NCBI GenBank assembly: GCA_032718475.1
Contig: JAUCBJ010000474.1
Span: forward strand, 1 to 34,909
Direction of reading: 5' to 3'
DNA from: Nemertoderma westbladi
Lineage: Eukaryota > Xenacoelomorpha > Nemertodermatida > Nemertodermatidae
DNA: 34,909 bases
Position 1 is the stretch's first letter. Each line of letters begins with the position of its first letter. Below are positions 21,977-32,761 of the stretch, one piece after another. The position numbers were made by a program, and so were the translations under genes. Under the pieces are notes generated by a model that was given only the letters and a program-made list of their open reading frames with translations, was not told where the DNA came from and made no database searches.

Positions 21977-23242
21977 CGAGAAAGGCATTTCCTAAAGGAA
22001 ATGCAACCACGAAGCTAAGGAAAATTAAACAAACGGCCACACTTTGGTTCGTTGCTTAGCCTCATTAAGTAGCAATTGTCAATAATTAACTTCTATTCTC
22101 ATGGAAACTAGAGTTCTCTGGAACTGTTGCTTTAACCTTTGAAAAAAGTTCAGTAGAGATTGTGATTCAGATAACACATATACTGAGTTTCAGAAAATAT
22201 TGTAGTTTATGTCCCAATTACCAATTTTCTATCAAAATGCATCTGTTTGCAGTGGTTGTCATGGAAACTGGAAAATAGAACAATGTAATTCGGATGCAGA
22301 ATAAGTCATATAGTGGGGGTAGGGGTTAGTCCCAAGTCATAATACTATTAACTTGTGCTTCAAATTATCATTTTATATATTTTAACATCTGTTTAGACTT
22401 GTTGCTATGGTAACTGTATTTTCTAATTAACCTCAAACGGCTTGGATATGGATCTTATAGATGAGTTGCAAAACCCCAAGTTTATATATATTACAGTTTT
22501 GCTACAAATAGAGTTATCAATATAGATTTGAATGATATAGAGTTTAATAAACTACAGTTACCATGGTAACTAAATTTCTGGAATAATTTAAGTTTCACTA
22601 AAAGTTCCAACTAGTGGTCCAGATAACACATACCCAGTTTTGTAAAATTTTATCGTGAAGTCTATGTCCAAATGAATAAGTTTTGAATAAAAACATCTGT
22701 TTTCAGCGGTTGTCATGGTAATTGAAAAATAGAACAATGTAATTCAGATGCAGAATAAGTTATATAGTGGGGGTAGGGGTTGGTCCCAAGTCATAACACC
22801 TTGCCCTTAGGCCTCAAATTAACATTTTATAAATTTTAACATCTGTTTATCCCGGTTGCCAAGGTAACTGGATTTTCTATTTAGCCTCAATCGGATCTGC
22901 TATGGACCTTATAGTTGTGTTGCGAAACCCCAAGTTTATATCTATTATAGTTTTCCTACAAATAGAGTTATAAATATTGACTTGAAATACATAGACTTTT
23001 TTTGAAGTCCGTTGCCATGGAAACCAGATTTTTCCTGGATATGAGACCCGGCCCAAAAGATGCGCCTTGTCGAGTAGTATATACATGCAAAATTTCAGGG
23101 TACTTTTAAAGGCTAGTTTTTTCCCCGACCAAAAAACCCCAAATCTGCCCCATACAAGTAAAATAGCCCACTATGAATAGACCATCTCAGCTAAGGAAAA
23201 TCTTTCTTAGCGAAAGTAGTTGATTTTCCTTAGCTTCGTGTA
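21977..23242 (-). mobile_element. Non-autonomous Helitron H1 (in LINE copy 1)
   Basis: On the minus strand the element starts TACACGAAGCTAAGG (family consensus TCCACG) and ends in a hairpin GCATTTCC-TTTA-GGAAATGC, then CTTT and CTCG. It is 1266 bp with no coding capacity, Rep or helicase. Its 3' half (left, from 21977) resembles H4/H7, while its 5' half (CTTGCCCTTAGGCC near 22800, AATCGGATCTGC near 22890) resembles H5/H6, so it is a mosaic. It joins H2 head to tail. Removing H1 and H2 restores the LINE sequence seen at 34171-34186. Confidence 0.88.
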
Positions 23243-24511
23243 CTAGAAAGGCATTTCCTAAAGGAAATGCAACCACGAAGCTAAGGAAAATTAAACAAAG
23301 GGCCATAATTTGGTTTGTTGCTTAGCCTAGTTTAGTAGCATTTGCCAATAAATAACTTATATTCCCATGGATACTAGAATTCTCTGGAACTGTTGGTTTT
23401 ACCTTTGAAAAAAGATTCAGTCCAGATTGTGGTTCAGATAACACATACCAAGTTTCAGAAAATATTGTAGTTTATGTCCAAATTACCGATTTTCTATCAT
23501 AATGCATCTGTTTGCAGTGGTTGTCATGGAAACTGAAAAATAGAACAATGTAATTCGGATGCAGAATAAGTCATATAATGGGGGTAGGTCTTGGTCCCAA
23601 GTCATAATACTATTAACTTGTGTTTCAAATTATCATTTTAGAAATTTTAACATCTGTTTAGTCTTGTTGCTATGGTAATTGGATTGTGTAATTAACCTCG
23701 AATGGATTGTATATGGACCTTACAGATGACTTGCAAAACCCCAAATTTAAATTTATTACATTATTTTGCTGCAAATAGAGTATTGAATTTAGACTTGAAT
23801 GATATCGACTTTAATAAACTCCAGTTACCATGGTAACAAGATATTTATGGAATGTTTTAGGTTTTACTAAAAGTTTCAACTAGTGGTCCAGATAACACAT
23901 ATCCAATTTCGTAAAATTTTATCGCGAAGTCTATGTCCAAATGAGTTATTTTTGTATAAAAACATCTGTTTTCAGCGGTTGTCATGGTAACTGCAAAATT
24001 AAACAATGAAATTCGGACGCAGAATAAGTCATATAGTGGGGGTAGGGGTTGGTCCCAAGACATAACACATTAACCTTAGGCTTCAAATTAACATTTTATA
24101 AATTTTAACATCTGTTTAGCCCGGTTGCCAAGGTAACTGGAATTTCTATTTAACCTCAATCGGCTCTGCTATGGACCTTATAGTTGAGTTGAGAAATCCC
24201 AAGTTTATATGTATTATAGTTTTCCTACAAATAGAGTTATAAATATTGACTTGAAATACATAGACTTTTTTCTAAGTCCGTTGCCATGGAAACCAGATTT
24301 TTCCTGAATATGAGACCCATCCCACACGACGCGCCTCGATGAGTAGTACATACATGCAAAATTTCAGGGTACTTTTAAAGGCTAGTTTTTTCCCCGACCA
24401 AAAAAAACCAAATCTGCCTCATACAAGTAAAATAGCCCACTATGAATAGACCATCTCAGCTAAGGAAAATCTTTCTTAGCGAAAGTAGTTGATTTTCCTT
24501 AGCTTCGTGGA
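23243..24511 (-). mobile_element. Non-autonomous Helitron H2 (tandem with H1)
   Basis: 1269 bp with canonical ends on the minus strand: TCCACGAAGC at 24511 and hairpin plus CTTTCTAG at 23243. Its 3' end is joined directly to the 5' end of H1 without spacer. Internally it is closest to H8 (AGGGCCA and AATTTGGTTTGTTG near the left end). Non-coding; it presumably relies on an autonomous Helitron elsewhere for Rep/helicase. Confidence 0.9.
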
Positions 24512-24602
24512 TGTACTTTTCGTGGCTGATGTTGTAGGCCAATTTAAGATCGTCCTTAGCTTTCTCAACCTTGTTAATGTTTTCAGTTGTTGGTTGTTGT
24601 TG
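24512..24602 (-). pseudogene. RTE-like LINE copy 1: continuation after Helitrons
   Basis: These 91 bases continue LINE copy 1 beyond the Helitron pair and match 34179-34269. They join the 28-bp minisatellite at TTGTTG|TATAAATAC, the same junction as in copy 2. Confidence 0.9.
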
Positions 24603-24655
24603 TATAAATACTACCTACTTTATACTACTCTATAAATACTACCTACTTTATACTA

Positions 24656-25901
24656 CTAGAAAGGCATTTCCTAAAGGAAATGCAACCACGAAGCTAAGGA
24701 AAATTAAACACTCTTTGACTCATCAGTTCATTGATTTACCGAGTTAAAAGAACTCCCGGTATTGCCAAGGTAACTGGACTTTTCTAGAAATGCTGAGTTT
24801 TACATTAAGATCTAGTTTGTGGTTCCAGGTGATACATCGACTTCAAGGAAGCTTCATTGAGTAGTTTATGTGCAAAATTAATTATTAATTTGTTAAAAAG
24901 TCTGTTTGCAGTGGTTGTCAAGGTAACTGGCAAATAGAACAACGTAGATTGGATGCAGAATAAGTGATATTATGGTGGTAGGGGTTGGTCCCAAGTCATA
25001 ATGCCTTTAACTTGTGTTTCTAATTATAATTTTTTAAATTATAACATCTGTTTAGCCTGGTTACCAAGGTAACTGGATTTTCTAATTAACCACAATTGGC
25101 TCCTCTAAGGACCTTCCTTATAGTTGAGTTGGGAAACCCAATATTTATATCTAATACAGTTTTCCTACAAACAAGAGTTAAAAATATAGACTTGAATGAT
25201 ATTGACTTTAATAAGCTCCAGTTACCATGGTAACTATATATTTCTGGAATGTTTTGAGTTTCACTAAAAGTTCCAACTAGTGATCCAGTAACACATACCC
25301 ATTTTCATAAAATTTTATAATGAAGTCTATGTCCAAATGAGTAATTTTTGCATAGAAACATCTGTTTTCATCGGTTGTCATGGTAACTGCAAAATTAAAC
25401 AATGAAATTCGGACGCAGAATAAGATATATAGTGGGGGTAGGGGTTGGTCCCAAGACATAACACCTTAACCTTAGGCTTCAAATTAACTTTTGCTTGCTT
25501 GCTTTTTAGCCCAGTTGCCAAGGTAACTGGATTTTCTATTTAACCTCAATCGGCTCTGCTATGGACCTTATAGTTGAGTTGCGAAACCCCAAGTTTATAT
25601 CTATTATAATTTTCCTACAAATAGAGTTATAAATATTGACTTGAAATACATAGACTTTTTTCTAAGTCCGTTACCATGGAAACCAGATTTTTCCTGGATA
25701 TGAGACCCATCCCACACGACGCGCCTTGATGAGTAGTATATACATGCAAAATTTTAGGGTACTTTTAAAGGCTAGTTTTTTCACCGGTCAAAAAACACTA
25801 AATCTGCTCCATACAAGTAAAATAGCCCACTATGAATAGACCATATCAGCTAAGGAAAATCTTTCTTAGCGAAAGTAGTTGATTTTCCTTAGCTTCGTGG
25901 A
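24656..25901 (-). mobile_element. Non-autonomous Helitron H3 (divergent copy)
   Basis: 1246 bp with ends TCCACG and CTAG on the minus strand and the same 3' hairpin. Its 3' third (left side, about 24705-24900) differs strongly from the other seven, and it has a local variant CTTGCTTGCTTT near 25492. Empty site in the second array: 34322/34323. No target duplication. Non-coding. Confidence 0.9.
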
Positions 25902-25915
25902 CTGTATAAATACTA

Positions 25916-27182
25916 CGAGAAAGGCATTTCCTAAAGGAAATGCAACCACGAAGCTAAGGAAAATTAAACAAACGGCCACACTTTGGTTCGTTGCTTAGCC
26001 TCGCTTAGTAGCAATTGTCAATAATTAACTTCTATTCCCATGGAAACTAGAGTTCTCTGGAACTGTTGCTTTAACCTTTGAAAAAAAATTCAGTACAGAT
26101 TGTGGTTCAGATAACACATATACTGAGTTTCAGAAAATATTGTAGTTTATGTCCAGATTACCGATTTTCTATCAAATTGCATCTGTTTGCAGTGGTTGTC
26201 ATGGAAACTGAAAAATAGAACAATGTAATTCGGATGCAGAATAAGTCATATTGTGGGGGTAGGGGTTAGTCCCAAGTCATAATACTATTAACTTGTGCTT
26301 CAAATTATCATTTTATAAATTTTAACATCTGTTTAGACTTGTTGCTATGGTAACTGTATTTTCTAATTAACCTCAAACGGCTTGGATATGGATCTTATAG
26401 ATGAGTTGCAAAACCCCAAGTTTATATATATTACAGTTTTGCTACAAATAGAGTTATCAATATAGATTTGAATGATATAGAGTTTAATAAACTACAGTTA
26501 CCATGGTAACTAAATTTCTGGAATAATTTAAGTTTCACTAAAAGTTCCAACTCGTGGTCCAGATAACACATACCCAGTTTTGTAAAATTTTATCGTGAAG
26601 TCTATGTCCAAATGAATAAGTTTTGAATAAAAACATCTGTTTTCAGCGGTTGTCATGGTAACTGAAAAATAGAACAATGTAATTCGGATGCAGAATAAGT
26701 TATATAGTGGGGGTAGGGGTTGGTCCCAAGTCATAACACCTTAACCTTAGGCTTCAAATTAACATTTTATAAATTTTAACATCTGTCTAGCCCGGTTGCC
26801 AAGGTAACTGGATTTTCTATTTAACCTCAATCGGCTCTGCTATGGACCTTATAGTTGTGTTGAGAAACCCCAAGTTTATATCTATTATAGTTTTCCTACA
26901 AATAGAGTTTTAAATATTGACTTGAAATACATAGACTTTTTTCTAAGTCCGTTGCCATGGAAACCAGATTTTTCCTGGATATGAGACCCAGCCCAAAAGA
27001 TGCGCCTCGACGAGTAGTATATACATGCAAAATTTCAGGGTACTTTTAAAGGCTAGTTTTTTCACCTATCAAAAAAAACCAAATCTGCCTCACACAAGTA
27101 AAATAGCCCACTATGAATAGACCATCTCAGCTAAGGAAAATCTTTCTTAGCGAAAGTAGTTGATTTTCCTTAGCTTCGTGGA
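25916..27182 (-). mobile_element. Non-autonomous Helitron H4
   Basis: 1267 bp; 5' TCCACG, 3' hairpin plus CTTTCTCG (CTCG variant). It appears identical to H7 by eye and has the same length. Inserted 14 bases from H3. Empty site: 34336/34337. Non-coding. Confidence 0.92.
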
Positions 27183-27270
27183 CCTACTTTATACTACTGT
27201 ATAAATAATACCTACTTTATACTACTGTATAAATACTACCTACTTTATACTACTGTATATATACTACCTA

Positions 27271-28533
27271 CTAGAAAGGCATTTCCTAAAGGAAATGCAA
27301 CCACGAAGCTAAGGAAAATTAAACAAACGGCCACAATTTGGTTCGTTGCTTAGACTAGTTTAGTAGCATTTGCCAATAAATAACTTCTATTCCCATGGAA
27401 ACTAGAGTTCTCTGGAACTGTTGGTTTTACCTTTGAAAAAAGATTCAGTCCAGATTGTTTTTCAGATAACACATCGAGTTTCAGAAAATATTGTAGTTTA
27501 TGTCCAAATTACAGATTTTCTATCAAAATGCATCTGTTTGCAGTGGTTGTCATGGAAACTGAAAAATAGAACAATGTAATTCGGATGCAGAATAAGTCAT
27601 ATAGTGGGGGTAGGTGTTGGTCCCAAGTCATAATACTATTAAATTGTGCTTCAAATTATCATTTTATTAATTTTAACATCTGTTTACTCTTGTTGCTATG
27701 GTAAATGGATTTTCTAATTAACTTCGAACGGCTTGTATATGGACCTTATAGATGAGTTACAAAACCCCAAGTTTATATATATTACAGTTTTGCTAGAAAT
27801 AGAGTTATCAATATAGACTTGAATGATATAGAGTTTAATAAACTACAGTTACCATGGTAACTAAATTTCTGGAATGATTTAAGTTTCACTAAAAGTTCCA
27901 ACTAGTGGTGCAGATAACACATACCCAGTTTTGTAAAATTTTATCGCGAAGTCTATGTCCAAATGAATAATTTTTGTATAAAAACATCTGTTTTCGGCTG
28001 TTGTCATGGTAACTGAAAAATAGAACAATGTAATTCGGATGCAGAATAAGTTATATAGTGGGGGTAGGGGTTGGTCTCAAGTCATAACACCTTGCCCTTA
28101 GGCCTCAAATTATCATTTTATAAATTTTAACATCTGTTTATCCCGGTTGCCAACGTAACTGGATTTTCTATTTAGCCTCAATCGGATCTGCTATGGACCT
28201 TATAGTTGTGTTGCAAAACCCCAAGTTTAAATCTATTATAGTTTTCCTACAAATAGAGTTATAAATATTGACTTGAAATACATAGACTTTTTTTGAAGTC
28301 CGTTGCCATGGAAACCAGATTTTTCCTGGATATGAGACCCGGCCCAAAAGATGCGCCTCGCCGAGTAGTATATACATGCAAAATTTCAGGGTACTTTTAA
28401 AGGCTAGTTTTTTCGCCTATCAAAAAACCCCAAATCTGCCTCACACAAGTAAAATAGCCCACTATGAATAGACCATCTCAGCTAAGGAAAATCTTTCTTA
28501 GCGAAAGTAGTTGATTTTCCTTAGCTTCGTGGA
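27271..28533 (-). mobile_element. Non-autonomous Helitron H5
   Basis: 1263 bp; 5' TCCACG, 3' hairpin plus CTTTCTAG. By eye identical to H6, including private variants TTCGGCTGTT and CCAACGTAACTGG. Empty site: 34424/34425. An internal direct duplication of about 455 bp (GGATGCAGAATAAGT at 27583 and 28039) accounts for most of the length. Non-coding. Confidence 0.92.
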
Positions 28534-28548
28534 CTTTATACTACTGTA

Positions 28549-29811
28549 CTAGAAAGGCATTTCCTAAAGGAAATGCAACCACGAAGCTAAGGAAAATTAA
28601 ACAAACGGCCACAATTTGGTTCGTTGCTTAGACTAGTTTAGTAGCATTTGCCAATAAATAACTTCTATTCCCATGGAAACTAGAGTTCTCTGGAACTGTT
28701 GGTTTTACCTTTGAAAAAAGATTCAGTCCAGATTGTTTTTCAGATAACACATCGAGTTTCAGAAAATATTGTAGTTTATGTCCAAATTACAGATTTTCTA
28801 TCAAAATGCATCTGTTTGCAGTGGTTGTCATGGAAACTGAAAAATAGAACAATGTAATTCGGATGCAGAATAAGTCATATAGTGGGGGTAGGTGTTGGTC
28901 CCAAGTCATAATACTATTAAATTGTGCTTCAAATTATCATTTTATTAATTTTAACATCTGTTTACTCTTGTTGCTATGGTAAATGGATTTTCTAATTAAC
29001 TTCGAACGGCTTGTATATGGACCTTATAGATGAGTTACAAAACCCCAAGTTTATATATATTACAGTTTTGCTAGAAATAGAGTTATCAATATAGACTTGA
29101 ATGATATAGAGTTTAATAAACTACAGTTACCATGGTAACTAAATTTCTGGAATGATTTAAGTTTCACTAAAAGTTCCAACTAGTGGTGCAGATAACACAT
29201 ACCCAGTTTTGTAAAATTTTATCGCGAAGTCTATGTCCAAATGAATAATTTTTGTATAAAAACATCTGTTTTCGGCTGTTGTCATGGTAACTGAAAAATA
29301 GAACAATGTAATTCGGATGCAGAATAAGTTATATAGTGGGGGTAGGGGTTGGTCTCAAGTCATAACACCTTGCCCTTAGGCCTCAAATTATCATTTTATA
29401 AATTTTAACATCTGTTTATCCCGGTTGCCAACGTAACTGGATTTTCTATTTAGCCTCAATCGGATCTGCTATGGACCTTATAGTTGTGTTGCAAAACCCC
29501 AAGTTTAAATCTATTATAGTTTTCCTACAAATAGAGTTATAAATATTGACTTGAAATACATAGACTTTTTTTGAAGTCCGTTGCCATGGAAACCAGATTT
29601 TTCCTGGATATGAGACCCGGCCCAAAAGATGCGCCTCGCCGAGTAGTATATACATGCAAAATTTCAGGGTACTTTTAAAGGCTAGTTTTTTCGCCTATCA
29701 AAAAACCCCAAATCTGCCTCACACAAGTAAAATAGCCCACTATGAATAGACCATCTCAGCTAAGGAAAATCTTTCTTAGCGAAAGTAGTTGATTTTCCTT
29801 AGCTTCGTGGA
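28549..29811 (-). mobile_element. Non-autonomous Helitron H6
   Basis: 1263 bp, apparently identical to H5, from which it is separated by only 15 bases of minisatellite. Ends TCCACG and CTAG. Empty site: 34439/34440, exactly 15 bases from that of H5, showing that the two are independent insertions rather than one duplicated with its flanks. Non-coding. Confidence 0.92.
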
Positions 29812-29983
29812 TATAAATACTACCTACTTTATACTACTGTATATAAATACTACCTACTTTATACTACTGCGTACATACTGCCTACTTTATACTACTGTAT
29901 AAATACTACCTACTTTATACTACTCTATAAATACTACCTACTTTATACTACTGTATAATTACTACCTACTTTATACTACTGTA

Positions 29984-31250
29984 CGAGAAAGGCATTTCCT
30001 AAAGGAAATGCAACCACGAAGCTAAGGAAAATTAAACAAACGGCCACACTTTGGTTCGTTGCTTAGCCTCGCTTAGTAGCAATTGTCAATAATTAACTTC
30101 TATTCCCATGGAAACTAGAGTTCTCTGGAACTGTTGCTTTAACCTTTGAAAAAAAATTCAGTACAGATTGTGGTTCAGATAACACATATACTGAGTTTCA
30201 GAAAATATTGTAGTTTATGTCCAGATTACCGATTTTCTATCAAATTGCATCTGTTTGCAGTGGTTGTCATGGAAACTGAAAAATAGAACAATGTAATTCG
30301 GATGCAGAATAAGTCATATTGTGGGGGTAGGGGTTAGTCCCAAGTCATAATACTATTAACTTGTGCTTCAAATTATCATTTTATAAATTTTAACATCTGT
30401 TTAGACTTGTTGCTATGGTAACTGTATTTTCTAATTAACCTCAAACGGCTTGGATATGGATCTTATAGATGAGTTGCAAAACCCCAAGTTTATATATATT
30501 ACAGTTTTGCTACAAATAGAGTTATCAATATAGATTTGAATGATATAGAGTTTAATAAACTACAGTTACCATGGTAACTAAATTTCTGGAATAATTTAAG
30601 TTTCACTAAAAGTTCCAACTCGTGGTCCAGATAACACATACCCAGTTTTGTAAAATTTTATCGTGAAGTCTATGTCCAAATGAATAAGTTTTGAATAAAA
30701 ACATCTGTTTTCAGCGGTTGTCATGGTAACTGAAAAATAGAACAATGTAATTCGGATGCAGAATAAGTTATATAGTGGGGGTAGGGGTTGGTCCCAAGTC
30801 ATAACACCTTAACCTTAGGCTTCAAATTAACATTTTATAAATTTTAACATCTGTCTAGCCCGGTTGCCAAGGTAACTGGATTTTCTATTTAACCTCAATC
30901 GGCTCTGCTATGGACCTTATAGTTGTGTTGAGAAACCCCAAGTTTATATCTATTATAGTTTTCCTACAAATAGAGTTTTAAATATTGACTTGAAATACAT
31001 AGACTTTTTTCTAAGTCCGTTGCCATGGAAACCAGATTTTTCCTGGATATGAGACCCAGCCCAAAAGATGCGCCTCGACGAGTAGTATATACATGCAAAA
31101 TTTCAGGGTACTTTTAAAGGCTAGTTTTTTCACCTATCAAAAAAAACCAAATCTGCCTCACACAAGTAAAATAGCCCACTATGAATAGACCATCTCAGCT
31201 AAGGAAAATCTTTCTTAGCGAAAGTAGTTGATTTTCCTTAGCTTCGTGGA
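29984..31250 (-). mobile_element. Non-autonomous Helitron H7
   Basis: 1267 bp, apparently identical to H4 and with the CTCG 3' end. Empty site: 34611/34612. Restored sequence across the site is ACTACTGTATAAATAC. Non-coding. Confidence 0.92.
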
Positions 31251-31410
31251 TAAATACTACCTACTTTATACTACTCTATAAATACTACCTACTTTATGCT
31301 ACTCTATAAATACTACCTACTTTATACTACTCTATAAATACTACCTACTTTATACTACTGCGTAAATACTGCCTACTTTATACTACTTTATAAATACTAC
31401 CTACTTTATA

Positions 31411-32659
31411 CTAGAAAGGCATTTCCTAAAGGAAATGCAACCACGAAGCTAAGGAAAATTAAACAAAGGGCCACAATTTGGTTTGTTGCTTAGCCTAGTT
31501 TAGTAGCATTTGCCAATAATTAACTTCTATTCCCATGGAAACTAGAGTTCTCTGGAACTGTTGGTTTTACCTTTGAAAAAAAGATTCAGTCCAGATTGTG
31601 GTTTAGATAACACATACCAAGTTTCAGAAAATATTGTAGTTTAGGTCCAAATTACCGATTTTCTATCAAAATGCATCTGTTTGCAGTGGTTGTCATGGAA
31701 ACTGAAAAATAGAACAATGTAATTCGGATGCAGAATAAGTCATATAGTGGGGGTAGGTGTTGGTCCCAAGTCATAATACTATTAAATTGTGCTTCAAATT
31801 ATCATTTTATAAATTTTAACATCTGTTTAGTCTTATTGCTATGGTAACTGGATTTTCTAATTAACCTCGAACGGCTTGGATATGGACCTTATGAGTTGCA
31901 AAACCCCACGTTTATATATATTACAGTTCTGCTACAAATGGAGTTATGAATATAGACTTGAATAAACATCAGTTACCATGGTAACTATATATTTCTGGAA
32001 TGTTTTCAGTTTCACTAAAAGTTCCAACTAATGGTACAGATAACACATTCCCAGTTTCGTAACATTTTATCGCGAAGTCTATGTCCAAATGAGTAATTTT
32101 TATATAAAAACATCTGTTTTCAGCGGTTGTCATGGTAACTGCAAAATATAACAATGAAATTCGGACGCAGAATAAGTAATATAGTGGGGGTAGGGGTTGG
32201 TCCCAAGTCATAACACCTTAACCTTAGGCTTCAAATTAACATTTTATAAATTTTAACATCTGTTTAGCCCGGTTGCCAAGGTAACTGGATTTTCTATTTA
32301 ACCTCAATCGGCTCTGCTATGGACCTTATAGTTGAGTTGAGAAACCCCAAGTTTATATCTATTATAGTTTTCCTACAAATAGAGTTATAAATATTGACTT
32401 TAAATACATAGACGTTTTTCTATGTTCGTTACCATGGAAACCAGATTTTTCCTGGATATGAGACCCAGCCCAAAAGATGCGCCTCGACGAGTAGTATATA
32501 CATGCAAAAATTCAGGGTACTTTTAAAGGCTAGTTTTTTCACCGGTCAAAAAACACTAAATCTGCTCCATACAAGTAAAATAGCCCACTATGAATAGACC
32601 ATCTCAGCTAAGGAAAATCTTTCTTAGCGAAAGTAGTTGATTTTCCTTAGCTTCGTGGA
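31411..32659 (-). mobile_element. Non-autonomous Helitron H8
   Basis: 1249 bp; ends TCCACG and CTAG with the standard 3' hairpin. Related to H2 in its left part. A short deletion near 31890 and another near 31960 explain its shorter length. Empty site: 34771/34772. Non-coding. Confidence 0.92.
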
Positions 32660-32761
32660 CTACTCTATAAATACTACCTACTTTATACTACTGTATAAAT
32701 ACTATCTACTTTATACTACTGTATACTACTGTATAAATACTGCCTACTTTATACTACTGTA

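Larger units (their letters stand above)
24603..32761. repeat. 28-bp minisatellite, array 2, split by six Helitrons
   Basis: The array pieces are 24603-24655, 25902-25915, 27183-27270, 28534-28548, 29812-29983, 31251-31410 and 32660-32761 (53, 14, 88, 15, 172, 160 and 102 bases; 604 in all). Joined, they reproduce 34270-34873 in length and variant order, including the ATAATACC, TATATATAC, GCGTACATACTGCC and TTATGCTAC variants. Each break is at R^TA on the minus strand. Confidence 0.97.

Noticed and set aside
21768-22040. 90-codon frame starting inside Helitron H1 and running into the LINE
   Set aside because: It is a chance fusion of the Helitron 3' end with an old LINE frame that stops at a shared frameshift.
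22877-31000. Recurrent 60-80 codon minus-strand frames in the 1.25-kb elements
   Set aside because: They are short, differ between element copies by stops and shifts, and show no domain; the Helitrons are non-coding.
21977-32659. Cut-and-paste DNA transposon with terminal inverted repeats
   Set aside because: The inverted repeat is terminal at only one end and lies about 30 bases inside the other; seven restored sites show no target duplication; the TC/CTAG ends and 3' hairpin fit a Helitron.
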